A stretch of DNA of 64,000 bases from Pontibacter virosus (GCF_003096355.1 NZ_QEKI01000002.1:433218-497217); one strand, 5' to 3'; positions 47,927 to 57,271 are shown, counted from the stretch's first letter. Notes: a model not told the origin generated them from the sequence alone. Numbers and translations are program-made.

Positions 47927-48284
47927 ACTGCTGTCCTCCTTTCTTTTTTCTCCTGGCACTCTTTGCCAACGCCAAGTCAGCCTCCCCAGTGTCGGATGGA
48001 TCCACCGTCTGCGTTTCAATCCAGTTGAGCAACTCTGCGCGGGAGAAGACTAACTTGTTATTGAACTTTTGGAACGGTATTCCTTTTGCTGCGGTCAGTT
48101 TGTATAGGTGCGACTCACTGATGGGCACACCTTGTTCACCTAGGAATTTGAGTGCCTGCTCCCTAGTGAGGCGCTCCGGATAGTCTTGTTTTTTAGGCTG
48201 CCCTGAAACTGCTTTTATATCCAATAAAAGGGTTTCTAATCGGTTGAGCCTTCTTTCTAATATTGCGAATGGGTTGTCAATCAT
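47919..48284 (-). CDS. AlpA/excisionase-type HTH protein
   Basis: A 121-residue protein. N-terminal coiled coil (about 8-28), then HTH_17 (RLTREQALKFLGEQGVPISESHLYKLTAAKGIPFQKFNNKLVFSRAELLNWI) and a basic tail. Placed between integrase and rep genes, where PICIs carry AlpA. It probably activates the replication operon or aids excision. Confidence 0.82.
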   Translation of the reverse strand: MIDNPFAILERRLNRLETLLLDIKAVSGQPKKQDYPERLTREQALKFLGEQGVPISESHLYKLTAAKGIPFQKFNNKLVFSRAELLNWIETQTVDPSDTGEADLALAKSARRKKKGGQQYA

Positions 48285-48337
48285 GGCCTTTACGTTAATG
48301 TACAGACCAAAATTGCTAAGGAAAGAAGTTGGATTTC

Positions 48338-48367
48338 TTGCTAATCAGTTGTGCAACTGATTAGCAA
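48338..48367. repeat. Perfect palindrome with 14-bp arms
   Basis: TTGCTAATCAGTTG and CAACTGATTAGCAA flank a TG centre. It covers the last codons and the stop of the 504-aa gene. It lacks a T-run. It may be a binding site for a dimer, a 3' hairpin or a terminator of low strength. Confidence 0.75.
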
Positions 48368-49859
48368 CTTTCAAGCTTTGATAAAAGCTCTTGATAATTC
48401 TCTTCTCTTTCGAAATTTTAGCTTCATCCCTTGGCGATGTGCCACCATTCATCTTATCAAATTGCTTTCTATAGGCTTCTCTCGTCCAGATGCCGCCAAA
48501 GCTATTTATCAGGGCTTTATAAAAATCCGTCAGTTCCAGCTCACAGTTTTTCTTGATTGCCTGAAAGTCTTCGAGGGCCTTCACCATGTACACCTGTCTC
48601 GCTGGCCTCGTGCCCCTGTATTCTTCCTGTAGATTAGCATATATCTTTACGCCTTCGCCTGTTAAATAATCTGAGAAGCAAAGTTGTGGTTGCTCTTTTG
48701 CACCTTTGTCAGATGTATTGATTGAATCATCAATAGCCTTCAACCCCAAGTTCCCTAACTGCTCTTCCAACCATTCTTTAAACAGGACATATTCCCCATA
48801 AACTGCAATGGATAAGAAGGAGTCGTTATCAATGCCGTGGGTGTTGTAGTATCCATTCGTCAACCTAATGTACTCTTCTTTTTCATCTTTGAAGTCAGGT
48901 CGGACACTATGACTGATGCCCAACGCCTTCCCGATCCCGGTGTTGTGGGTGCTTTCGATAAAATTGACTATTTCAGCTAATCGCCTTTGCATAGACTCGG
49001 GTTTGATACCGCCCACTGTTCTTGCCAGCCCAAGCTGTAAATCCTCGCATATCTGCTGTGATGTGTATGCTCTAAACAGCTCCCACTTCTCTTCAAGTGT
49101 CTTAAGCTCTCTGTATTTAAACCACTCCTCTCCAACAACAAAAACCACTTCATTGCGAGACCGATTATACCAATTGGCCTCATCTTTTGTAATCTCCTCA
49201 ACTCTTCTGTAAGTCTTGAGATAAACCAAGCTCTGCTTGTCATGGCCTATCACGGCTTTGTATAGTTCGTTAGCAAGAAATTCGTGAACTGTGAGCAAGT
49301 TATAGTTGATGCCTGGCTCAACTTCACGGATATCCAAAATATCACTTAGCTGCTCCCTTAAACCATATACACTTCTTAACTTTGCAAATAGTATGTGGTA
49401 CAGCTGAAGGATAAAAACCGGACCGGCATCTCCTTTAATACTGCTATCCTCAACAATCAAACATTCAAATACAGATGCTATGTCAGGGTACAAGTCAAAG
49501 CCCATTATCTCATCATTGATTATGTCTCTATAGTTAACCTTGCTTAGCCTCTGTATGGCCAGCTTGATGCGTTCCTCGACTTGTCTCATTAACTTTAGTT
49601 GATTGGGTGCCGCCTCACTCCTCAGCCCCAAAACATCTGCCAGAGCGGGCCCTCTAAGCTTTTTGAGTTGGTGTCTATAGTCGCTTGAATAAGGGTTATA
49701 ATGGTCTAGCTTCAATGTTGAAAACACTGGACTACCAGCAGGTGGAGTTTGAGACTGTTTAAAGTCTGGTGGCATGTTTTTAAAATCAATAGCTTGGCAC
49801 TGTTCACTCCGCAATCTTAATGATTCTATTTCTGCTAGGTAAGCTTTGAAATCCTGCAT
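48345..49859 (-). CDS. Large protein of unknown function next to the integrase
   Basis: A 504-residue soluble protein, mainly helical, without TM segment or recognised catalytic motif. The C-terminal part FYKALINSFGGIWTREAYRKQFDKMNGGTSPR is reminiscent of RteC-like proteins beside integrases in Bacteroidota. That is weak. It ends inside a perfect palindrome and starts 9 bp after the integrase stop. Confidence 0.65.
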   Translation of the reverse strand: MQDFKAYLAEIESLRLRSEQCQAIDFKNMPPDFKQSQTPPAGSPVFSTLKLDHYNPYSSDYRHQLKKLRGPALADVLGLRSEAAPNQLKLMRQVEERIKLAIQRLSKVNYRDIINDEIMGFDLYPDIASVFECLIVEDSSIKGDAGPVFILQLYHILFAKLRSVYGLREQLSDILDIREVEPGINYNLLTVHEFLANELYKAVIGHDKQSLVYLKTYRRVEEITKDEANWYNRSRNEVVFVVGEEWFKYRELKTLEEKWELFRAYTSQQICEDLQLGLARTVGGIKPESMQRRLAEIVNFIESTHNTGIGKALGISHSVRPDFKDEKEEYIRLTNGYYNTHGIDNDSFLSIAVYGEYVLFKEWLEEQLGNLGLKAIDDSINTSDKGAKEQPQLCFSDYLTGEGVKIYANLQEEYRGTRPARQVYMVKALEDFQAIKKNCELELTDFYKALINSFGGIWTREAYRKQFDKMNGGTSPRDEAKISKEKRIIKSFYQSLKVANQLHN

Positions 49860-49868
49860 GTGTCGATC

Positions 49869-51158
49869 TTAGAAGTTTGTCAATAAAGCTGCATTTTTCA
49901 CCCGCTCTTCCTGTTCAAAGCTGGCAAGGTAATTTTCTGTTGTTTTCAGGTCGTTATGCCCCAAGCTCTCGGATATAAAAGCAATATTGGCCCCTGAACG
50001 CTTGAGCACACTGGCATAGCTGTGCCGGGCAGTATAGGTGCTGATATTGCCGATCCCAAGCTTCTCCCCTATAGCCTTCATCTTGTCATTCATCAGTTTG
50101 GTGATGTTCTTGATGATTCGCCTTTCAGCCTCAGGGCTTTCGCCTCCTTTCAGAAATGGAAACAGGAAGGTGTCGAGACCACTATACTTATTGCCCCAGG
50201 TATCTATTATAGTTTGCATCTCGGGGGTGACGAAAGCATGGATCAGCTTTTTCTTTTTGGCTTTTGCAACTGTTTTCTGTCTGTAAAAGCAAATCTCTCC
50301 ATTCCTGACGTTGGAGTACCTAAGCTTGCAGATATCAGTGATATTAGCCCCATTGCACAGGTATGAGAAAAACCAAATGTCACGGCACATCTTAATAGTA
50401 TTGGTCTCACATTCGTATTTGACAATCTTCCCAATCTCAGCGATCGCCAAAGCGATATTGCGCCCCTCGTGCTGGGGGATTTCATACTTACCTTTCCCGA
50501 AGGGGTGCTGTGAGGCTTTGATAATGCCAGCAGCCTTAGCTTCGTTCATGATAACCTGCAGGGCCCGCATGTACATAGATATTGTGGTGTAGCTCTTCTC
50601 TAGCTTTAGCAGGTGCTTTTCATAATGTTTCAGCCAGGTAATGGTAATCTGGGAGAAAGCCACTCGGTTCCCCCAGGCAAGCGCCGTATCCCGGAACTTA
50701 TCCCCCTTCAGTAGCTTGGGGTCAATTTCGTTATGCTCGAACAGGAGAATGCTGCGCAGTGTGTAACGGTACCAGTCTGCAGTACTTACCTTGCCACTTT
50801 CCTGCAGCTCTTCTACCTTCGCGATGAAGGACACGTTCAGTGTGCTGCTCAGTCCCTTTCCCAGTCGACTGTTGAGATTGTCAAAGGAGAAGATGTCCTG
50901 CTTGATCAGATCTTTCACCTGGTCTTTCACCTTGTCGGTCGTCACCTGAATTTCCCTTCTGATATCGATCAGGGTTTTGCTTTTGGTAGCGGGCAGCTTA
51001 TCCCAATCCTCTTGCGACATGGTTTTGCCGGTAGCGTAATACTTCTGTTTTCTACGGTAGGTCACTCGGACTTTGACCGGATACAGACCTTCTTTGGTAT
51101 CCCTGCGGGTATCTAAAACCGTGGTGAGGGTAACCCCGTTATCTGAGTAATCAAACAT
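49869..51158 (-). CDS. int: Tyrosine site-specific integrase
   Basis: A 429-residue recombinase with an Arm DNA-binding part (about 5-90, TRRDTKEGLYPVKVRVTYRRK), a SAM-like core-binding domain (about 100-205) and the catalytic domain. Visible catalytic residues are Arg in YTARHSYAS, His in SLGHNDLKTTENY and the Tyr nucleophile in that motif. Where most tyrosine recombinases have the first Arg, this one reads NGANITDICKL. MFDYSDNG at 51158 is taken as start. It lies 178 bp from the right attachment repeat. Confidence 0.93.
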   Translation of the reverse strand: MFDYSDNGVTLTTVLDTRRDTKEGLYPVKVRVTYRRKQKYYATGKTMSQEDWDKLPATKSKTLIDIRREIQVTTDKVKDQVKDLIKQDIFSFDNLNSRLGKGLSSTLNVSFIAKVEELQESGKVSTADWYRYTLRSILLFEHNEIDPKLLKGDKFRDTALAWGNRVAFSQITITWLKHYEKHLLKLEKSYTTISMYMRALQVIMNEAKAAGIIKASQHPFGKGKYEIPQHEGRNIALAIAEIGKIVKYECETNTIKMCRDIWFFSYLCNGANITDICKLRYSNVRNGEICFYRQKTVAKAKKKKLIHAFVTPEMQTIIDTWGNKYSGLDTFLFPFLKGGESPEAERRIIKNITKLMNDKMKAIGEKLGIGNISTYTARHSYASVLKRSGANIAFISESLGHNDLKTTENYLASFEQEERVKNAALLTNF

Positions 51159-51173
51159 AATACATTCCCTATT

Positions 51174-51220
51174 TTTGTATGCACACAAAACCTGTACATA
51201 CAATTTGCATACAAATATAG
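51174..51220 (-). promoter_or_regulatory. Integrase promoter with TGCATACAA sites
   Basis: The inverted repeat TTTGTATGCA (51174-51183) and TGCATACAAA (51206-51215) flanks the start region. A minus-strand -7 match TATATTTG lies at 51212-51219, overlapping one arm. The site at 51199-51217 recurs at the left end (30331). Integrase or an excision factor could repress int here. Confidence 0.5.
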
Positions 51221-51336
51221 CGAAAGGCTGCTAAAGAAAGCATTAAGAAGAAGAACTAAATTTGCCTGTATCAGCTAATTAAAGCTATTTGGAATACTTA
51301 AACAGATAGGCACAACATGGAGAAAATATACTGTTT

Positions 51337-51383
51337 TTGCATGGCATGCAAGAGGTCATCGGTTCGACTCCGATATTCTCCAC
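51337..51383 (+). repeat. Right attachment repeat (attR)
   Basis: 47 bp identical to 30233-30279. It is a leftover of the tRNA 3' half without a 5' half, so it cannot make a tRNA here. Confidence 0.93.
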
Positions 51384-51412
51384 AAAGGCAACCTACCAAG
51401 GTTGCCTTTTTT
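51384..51412 (+). terminator. Original terminator of tRNA-Ala, displaced by integration
   Basis: A 10-bp perfect stem (AAAGGCAACC with GGTTGCCTTT) and a 6-nt loop, then six T. It starts directly after the right repeat, exactly where the terminator would sit behind the tRNA if the element were absent. Confidence 0.9.
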
Positions 51413-51417
51413 GTTTT

Positions 51418-51567
51418 ATGGCTTACTATACCTATATACTATACTCCGAAAAGGTTGATCGCTATTATGTGGGCAGTTGCCAGGATATGGAGACAAGGTT
51501 GGTGCAGCACAACTCTGGGCGTAACACCTCCACCAAAGCAGGAATTAATCTTTGTAAGAAAACATAA
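51418..51567 (+). pseudogene. Truncated GIY-YIG endonuclease-like gene
   Basis: A 49-residue frame MAYYTYILYSEKVDRYYVGSCQDMETRLVQHNSGRNTSTKAGI with the GIY-YIG signature (YILYS...YYVGS) and the LVQHNSGR element. Normal members have 80-100 residues and go on with an Arg/Lys/Glu-rich helix. Here the frame ends in INLCKKT. Another frame stays open past it but does not resemble the missing part. Probably a remnant. Confidence 0.7.
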
Positions 51568-51618
51568 AAGTGGTATAGCACTGTACCCAAAGTTTAATGT
51601 TCTGGCTAAGGCCACTTA

Positions 51619-53346
51619 CTAAAAATAATACCCCGAAAGCTTATCAAAATATTCCTTAAACTTCTTTTCGGTGTGCTTGAGGTCGGTGATATCGACAAAT
51701 AAAGAGGAAGAAAACAGGCTGTTGCCTTCTATATGATTTCCTAGTTCAGAAGCAATCTGTTCAAACGGGTGCTTGATGCCGTTCTGTTTGACTCTATACC
51801 CGAACCTGCCGACAGGAGTCCTGCCTTTGCCCATAATTTTGGTGTGAGACAAAGCCAGCAGGTATTCGAACCTGTCAAACAGGTTTTCATAGTCTTTGCT
51901 GTGCGGAAGGAAGGCGCTGAAGATTGGCTTCAACTCTGAGAATAATAATTCAGACATAGGCACAAGCTGCCTGTTTCCCATGGCTTCCCGTAGCGTGTTA
52001 TAATCCAGCACCTTAGCCACATGGACATAATCAAGAATCGGAGCTTCTCCATACCTGACGTGGGATGTCATGGAAAACATCTTAGACAATAGCCTGTAAT
52101 CTTTCTTCAGGATGCTGGCAAGCCCGATGCTGTAAAGGAAGATAAGCCCAGGCAGCGTTTCCAGATCATGCCACACGCCCCCCTCGCCTTCCCGCTCTTT
52201 TTCGGACGTAAAGCAGGCTAAGCTATTGAGCCAGATGGAATGGTGCTGCTCTTTCCCCCAGTAAACTCCGTTTACAAACAAGTCGCCTAGGGTACTAGAC
52301 TGCTGGAAGTAGTAATTTACCCGCGACTTAATTTCTTCTTTGGCAGGTATACCATTAACCGGTAAGGCATCGAAGTTAACCTTCAATTGATCAACCTCGC
52401 CCCTGATCAGATCATGAAGCGATATGATTTGGTCGTCCTGCACAATATACTTCTTCAGTTTGGCTACTGCGATCTGCGATCTTGAAAGGTTATTAGGTCT
52501 GGCCTTCTCAAGGGCCTCTACTTTATCGTACAGTTCCTTAAAAAAGGAGTCAGCATTCGTAATGCGCACAGCCTTCCCTCGTCTGATATAGGCCAGTTCT
52601 TCCAGTTCGTTTCCTGGCTGGTCTGAGAAGGTAAAGTAGTTGGAGAACCTGAATTTATTGGAAGTCTCCAGCGCCTCTTTCAGCACACTGTCATTTTCCG
52701 CTGACCAGCCGCAGGTAATCAGCCCGAAGTTATCAGACACATAGCGCAGCAGCTCCGATAGTCTCTCCTCATACTTGTCTGCCTCGCTCTTTATATTCAG
52801 GAAGCTGGAATCTATGTAGTCCCCGTTGACCTTGATGACTGTAACCTTCGCATGAACAATCGGCAGACTGTTCACAATATGACTGGGGCAACTGATCACG
52901 ACTGGCTCTATGCCGATGCATCTCAGGGCGTTTTCCATCAGCCTGTCCAGGGAAGTCGTCAGGATAACCCGTACATACCCCTTGCTAACCAGGCGGGCAA
53001 TTGTTTGATGGGCGGGTGTCGGTTTTTTCAGCCCCTGTTCCAGCTCTGCGTCACTGGGCTCGAAGTACCTCCGCAGCAGATTATGCCGTTCTGTCTCGGT
53101 GTTGGCAAGCGGCTCGAGCAGACTCACGTAGCCGGGCTTTACTCCAAAGCGCTCCAAAAACCACTTCTCCGGATTCGGCTCACACTTCGAATTTTCCAGA
53201 ATAGCTAGCTGCCTGATCAAATCTGAGGCTATTTCCCTATCACTAGGTATACCGGCACTTCCGGCAACCCCGGAGCCGAGCAATAACGCAAATGCGCCTT
53301 TGTTGTTAAAAATTGAATGTGCTACCGAGGAGACTTGCGTATTCAT
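51619..53346 (-). CDS. SIR2-family protein, probable antiphage NADase
   Basis: A 575-residue protein. Residues about 15-270 form a SIR2 domain: glycine-rich LLLGSGVAGSAGIPS near 22-35, LTTSLDRLME near 132 (family TTNxD, here Ser for Asn), IKVNGDY near 175 (many relatives have His, here Asn) and CGWSAENDSVL. The C-terminal 300 residues are helical without a known motif. Many SIR2-domain proteins drain NAD+ upon infection. Changes at two key positions leave the activity open. It lies just outside the element. Confidence 0.82.
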   Translation of the reverse strand: MNTQVSSVAHSIFNNKGAFALLLGSGVAGSAGIPSDREIASDLIRQLAILENSKCEPNPEKWFLERFGVKPGYVSLLEPLANTETERHNLLRRYFEPSDAELEQGLKKPTPAHQTIARLVSKGYVRVILTTSLDRLMENALRCIGIEPVVISCPSHIVNSLPIVHAKVTVIKVNGDYIDSSFLNIKSEADKYEERLSELLRYVSDNFGLITCGWSAENDSVLKEALETSNKFRFSNYFTFSDQPGNELEELAYIRRGKAVRITNADSFFKELYDKVEALEKARPNNLSRSQIAVAKLKKYIVQDDQIISLHDLIRGEVDQLKVNFDALPVNGIPAKEEIKSRVNYYFQQSSTLGDLFVNGVYWGKEQHHSIWLNSLACFTSEKEREGEGGVWHDLETLPGLIFLYSIGLASILKKDYRLLSKMFSMTSHVRYGEAPILDYVHVAKVLDYNTLREAMGNRQLVPMSELLFSELKPIFSAFLPHSKDYENLFDRFEYLLALSHTKIMGKGRTPVGRFGYRVKQNGIKHPFEQIASELGNHIEGNSLFSSSLFVDITDLKHTEKKFKEYFDKLSGYYF

Positions 53347-53620
53347 ACTGTGTGATGCGTCTATACGGGTACAATATATAGAATATTTTATACTTAATCC
53401 ACTATAATTTTCCCCACTAAGTTATGTCTCAGAGAATTATAAATTTTATGCTCGATAGGCTCTGACAGAACCATTCTGCCGTTGATTATAACGTTGTCGC
53501 GATTCGTTCTTCCATATTTGTACATCCTGAACAGTTATACCTGAGAAAACAGGTATACCGGAACATGCCCCCCTCCTGCCCGTACCATATAGGACGTAAC
53601 GCTTAAAGAAGGGAGGATCT

Positions 53621-54052
53621 ATGTTTATTTTTGAAGACAGCACCAAGGATGCAGCATTGCTGCTGAAGGATGTAGCAGCAGAACTACAAACGGAGGATCT
53701 CAACAAAGCCGGTCGCATATTCAGGGCTGTGCTGCAATCCATACGGGATAGAATGCCTGTACATGATGCCATACAATTCGCTGCCCAGCTTCCCATTTTC
53801 TGGAAAGGTGTTTACTTTGATCAGTATGACCTGAATAAGGTACCTGTGAAAATCCGGGATGCGAACGACTGGATTAATTATATCCGAGGCAAAAACGCCT
53901 TTGCCGCAGATAACGATTTTCAACAGGATGAAGAAATCATGGCAGCTTTCCGGGCTGTGTTCCAGGCTCTGCAGCGCAGCATGACCGACGGTCAGCTACA
54001 GAAAGTAAAAGAATCATTAAACGAGGATATCCAGGAACTGCTGGCTGCCTAA
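53621..54052 (+). CDS. DUF2267 protein
   Basis: A 143-residue soluble protein with the DUF2267 layout (AAELQTEDLNKAGRIFRAVLQSIRDRMPVHDAIQFAAQLPIFWKGVYFDQY). A GGGAGG sequence lies 5 bp ahead of the ATG, a rather strong Shine-Dalgarno site for this group. Function unknown; relatives are often linked to stress genes. Confidence 0.85.
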   Translation: MFIFEDSTKDAALLLKDVAAELQTEDLNKAGRIFRAVLQSIRDRMPVHDAIQFAAQLPIFWKGVYFDQYDLNKVPVKIRDANDWINYIRGKNAFAADNDFQQDEEIMAAFRAVFQALQRSMTDGQLQKVKESLNEDIQELLAA

Positions 54053-54058
54053 AATAGC

Positions 54059-54103
54059 AAAATGCGCCGCCTGTTGCTGAATGCAAAGGGCGGCGCATTT
54101 TTT
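54059..54103. terminator. Bidirectional intrinsic terminator
   Basis: A stem of about 12 bp (AAATGCGCCGCC with GGCGGCGCATTT), a 17-nt loop and T-rich flanks. It lies between converging DUF2267 and cysteine synthase genes. Confidence 0.9.
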
Positions 54104-54121
54104 AGACATATACCCTGCGCT

Positions 54122-55039
54122 CTACACAAAAAGCCCCTCCACGGAAAGGTAGCGTTCGCCGGTATCGTAGCAAAAGGTCAGCACCCTGGCCCCATCCGGA
54201 ATCTCCTCGTCCAACTTCTGCTGCACAGCCGCCAGAGAAGCACCAGACGACACGCCAACAAATATGCCTTCCTCCATTGCGGCCCGTCTGGCAAAATCGT
54301 AGGCGTCGTCGGCTGCAACCTGCACCACGCCATCCAACAAACTTGTATCCATGATAGAGGGCACAAAACCGGCGCCTATACCTTGTATCGGGTGTGGCCC
54401 AGGCTGCCCGCCACTCAGCACCGGGGAGGCAGCAGGTTCTACTGCGTATACCTTCAGGTTCGGAAAATGCCGCTTAAGCACCTTGGCCACACCTGTTATA
54501 TGCCCTCCGGTGCCTACACCGGTGATCAGGTAGTCCAGGCCTTCCGGAAAGTCAGTCAGAATCTCCTGCGCCGTGGTTTCGATATGGACCTGCGTGTTAG
54601 CCTCGTTGTCAAACTGCATGGGCATCCAGGAGTTGTCATGTTCTTCGAGCATTTCGCGGGCACGCTCGATGGCACCTTTCATGCCCTTTTCGCGTGGTGT
54701 CAGTTCCAATTTGGCTCCATAAGCCGTCATCAGCCTGCGCCGCTCAATAGACATGGACTCCGGCATTACCAAGATCAGGTGGTAGCCCTTCACGGCAGCG
54801 ACCATGGCCAGCCCCACGCCCGTGTTACCCGAGGTGGGCTCAATGATCACGCTATCCTTTTTGAGGATACCCTTTGTTTCAGCGTCTTCTATCATGGCCA
54901 GGGCAATGCGGTCTTTGATGCTGCCGCCCGGGTTTGCGCGCTCCAGCTTCATCCATACCTCCGCCTTGTCTTTGAACATGCGGTTGATCTTTACATGGGG
55001 CGTTCTGCCTATGGTCTCCAGTATGCTATTTGCTTTCAT
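54122..55039 (-). CDS. cysK: Cysteine synthase (O-acetylserine sulfhydrylase)
   Basis: A 305-residue PLP enzyme that turns O-acetylserine and sulfide into cysteine. The PLP Lys42 lies in [16 protein letters not shown] binds substrate and [10 protein letters not shown] holds the PLP phosphate. Serine acetyltransferase, which makes its substrate, is encoded 12 bp upstream, so they are one operon. CysK and CysM are hard to separate from sequence. Confidence 0.95.
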   Translation of the reverse strand: MKANSILETIGRTPHVKINRMFKDKAEVWMKLERANPGGSIKDRIALAMIEDAETKGILKKDSVIIEPTSGNTGVGLAMVAAVKGYHLILVMPESMSIERRRLMTAYGAKLELTPREKGMKGAIERAREMLEEHDNSWMPMQFDNEANTQVHIETTAQEILTDFPEGLDYLITGVGTGGHITGVAKVLKRHFPNLKVYAVEPAASPVLSGGQPGPHPIQGIGAGFVPSIMDTSLLDGVVQVAADDAYDFARRAAMEEGIFVGVSSGASLAAVQQKLDEEIPDGARVLTFCYDTGERYLSVEGLFV

Positions 55040-55051
55040 ATACGTGTCTTT

Positions 55052-55894
55052 TTAAATTGAAAAATTCAGAACATCGGCTCTATCTTCATAATAACTCACT
55101 TTGATCTGCGGACGATGGTATACCCTGGCAAAAGGAGGCACACTTTCGGTCAGCCACACATTTCCTCCTATAATGCTGTCGTGCCCTACCTCCGTTTTGC
55201 CGCCCAGTATGGTGGCTCCGGCGTAAATGATCACATTGTCCCCGATGGTCGGGTGGCGCTTCACATTGGCCATCGATTTCTCGACACTGAGTGCGCCCAG
55301 CGTCACGCCCTGGTATACCTTTACATTGTTTCCAATGTGAGCCGTCTCTCCAATTACAACGCCCGTACCATGGTCTATACAGAAACGGGCTCCTATGCTG
55401 GCTCTTGGATGGATGTCTATACCTGTCTTGGTGTGGGCATAGGTAGCGAGCACACGCGGCAGCAGGGGCACACCCATGCGGCAAAACTGGTGCGCCAGCC
55501 TATACACTGCCACAGCAAAAAAACCCGGATAGGTCCGGATTACTTCGTCTACGTTTACAGCGGCCGGATCGCCTGCCTCGATGGCTGCGGCATCGTCGTT
55601 GAGTTGCTGCTGCAGGTCTGGCAAGGCTTTGAAGTAGGCATCCGCTATCTCATAGGGTTTCCCGGGCAGGCGTTCCTCTATTCTGAACAGGATTTTCTCC
55701 AGATCGGAACGGAGCATCAGGGCATAGGCCTCTACCTCAGAACGGGAACTAAAGGAGCGCTCCGAGAGTGACGGAAAGAGCAGTTGCAGCAAGCCGTCCA
55801 GAAAAGCGCAGCTCATAGAGTGCGGCACTACATGGCGTGACTGCTGGTGCACAGTTGTTAAGTGGTCAATAAAAGCTTGGCTGATTGCTGTCAT
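55052..55894 (-). CDS. cysE: Serine O-acetyltransferase
   Basis: A 280-residue enzyme that acetylates serine with acetyl-CoA. An N-terminal helical part (about 1-150) precedes the left-handed beta helix with hexapeptide repeats (GIDIHPRASIGARFCIDHGTGVVIGETAHIGNNVKVYQGVTLGAL), including the catalytic DHGTG His. First gene of the cysteine operon. Confidence 0.95.
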   Translation of the reverse strand: MTAISQAFIDHLTTVHQQSRHVVPHSMSCAFLDGLLQLLFPSLSERSFSSRSEVEAYALMLRSDLEKILFRIEERLPGKPYEIADAYFKALPDLQQQLNDDAAAIEAGDPAAVNVDEVIRTYPGFFAVAVYRLAHQFCRMGVPLLPRVLATYAHTKTGIDIHPRASIGARFCIDHGTGVVIGETAHIGNNVKVYQGVTLGALSVEKSMANVKRHPTIGDNVIIYAGATILGGKTEVGHDSIIGGNVWLTESVPPFARVYHRPQIKVSYYEDRADVLNFSI

Positions 55895-56104
55895 GTTGAT
55901 GGAGAAACAACTAGTCCGGATGAAAGTTTTATGGCATTGTCTACACTAGATTGCTATACGAGCGAGCAATACCCTATGTCTACTTCTGACCACGAATATT
56001 GCCCTGGGCGACGTGGCGGCAGAAAAAAAGAGGTCTCCCATGGTAGAAGGCCTCAGCAGAATACAGAAACAACGGGCTATACCTGCTACAGGATAACTAC
56101 AGCG

Positions 56105-57271
56105 CTACTTCCGGTCTTTCACTACGAAATTGAGGTATAAGAACCCGAGCAGGGCAAATACACCGCCTGTCCAGAATACCAGACTGAACCTGGAGGGGTC
56201 ATTGGCATAGATCCAGCCGGAGGACAGCGCGCCAAATCCTATACCTGCCTCCAGGGCAATGTACATGGTCGCCATGGCCCGCCCCCGGTGCTCGGGGTGA
56301 CTCAGATCGATGGTCCAGGCAAAAACAGTGGGGGAATTCATACCTACCGCCACGCCAAACACAGCCGCAGCCAGCAACAGTTCTGTCGCCGTATTGGCCC
56401 AGCCTATCAATCCCATCGCCACTACCAGCAGCCCCGAACTGATCTTAAGTACCCGGATGCGCCCATACTTATCGGAGGCCCGGCCGGCCAGGAAACGGAT
56501 CGCCAGCGAGGAAAGTGTAAAGCTGGTGAAGAAGAGGCCTTTGTTCTGAATGCCCAGGTGCTCACTAAAATCAGGAATAATGGTCAGGATGATACCGAAG
56601 GAAACCACTGTGAGCATCATCACAATGGAAGGGTCGAGCACGCGGGGCTCGAAGATCTCTTTGCGGGAAATCTTAAGCAGTCCCATCCGGAAGCGGTTTG
56701 GGTTATCCAGCGTCTCGTGCATGCGGGCCACAACGGCAACCGACAAGAAAGCGGCTGCGGACGAGGAGTAAAACATGGCATCAAGCGAAAAGCTGTTGGC
56801 AATAGAGGCACCCATAGCAGGCCCCGCCGCCATACCCAGGCTGCCAGCTAAACCCAGCAGACCTGTCGCCTCTCCCCTGCGCTCAGTCGGGATAATATCG
56901 GCCACATAGGCAGCCGTGCCGGTAGGCGTGAACCCTGTTGAGAAGCCATGCACCAGACGCAACAGCAGGAAGGCCGCCACTGAGCCGGTGATAGGGTATA
57001 GAAAGCCACACAAAATGCAGACAGCCCCTCCGATGAGCATGACAGGTATACGCCCCATCTTGTCGGCCAGCTGTCCGCTAAAGGGCCGCGACAGGCCAGC
57101 CGTTAAGGTGAAAAGCGAAATGATCAGTCCCTTATACTCAGCGCCGCCCAGCTGCGTGATGTAGTTGGGCAGCTCCGGAATGATCATGTTGAAGCTTGCA
57201 AAAAAAAGAAAAGAGCTCAGGCACAGCAATCCAAATTGAAGTCCATACACACGTGTTTTCAGCTCGGCCAT
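56105..57271 (-). CDS. MFS transporter
   Basis: A 388-residue permease with about 12 TM segments. MFS motif A appears twice, GQLADKMGRIPVM (loop 2-3) and GRASDKYGRIRVL (loop 8-9). Motif-C-like glycines lie in GLLGLAGSLGMAAGPAMGA, typical of drug/H+ antiporters. An exporter is therefore likely; the substrate is unknown. Confidence 0.9.
   Translation of the reverse strand: MAELKTRVYGLQFGLLCLSSFLFFASFNMIIPELPNYITQLGGAEYKGLIISLFTLTAGLSRPFSGQLADKMGRIPVMLIGGAVCILCGFLYPITGSVAAFLLLRLVHGFSTGFTPTGTAAYVADIIPTERRGEATGLLGLAGSLGMAAGPAMGASIANSFSLDAMFYSSSAAAFLSVAVVARMHETLDNPNRFRMGLLKISRKEIFEPRVLDPSIVMMLTVVSFGIILTIIPDFSEHLGIQNKGLFFTSFTLSSLAIRFLAGRASDKYGRIRVLKISSGLLVVAMGLIGWANTATELLLAAAVFGVAVGMNSPTVFAWTIDLSHPEHRGRAMATMYIALEAGIGFGALSSGWIYANDPSRFSLVFWTGGVFALLGFLYLNFVVKDRK

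Noticed and set aside
51337..51383. A second tRNA-Ala
   Set aside because: Only the 3' half is present; the 5' half and D arm are missing. It is the attachment repeat.
54062..55060. A 332-residue frame opposite the cysteine synthase gene
   Set aside because: Antisense shadow of a canonical PLP enzyme.
55862..56140. A 92-residue frame between cysE and the MFS gene
   Set aside because: It overlaps the 5' end of cysE and has no protein-like pattern.
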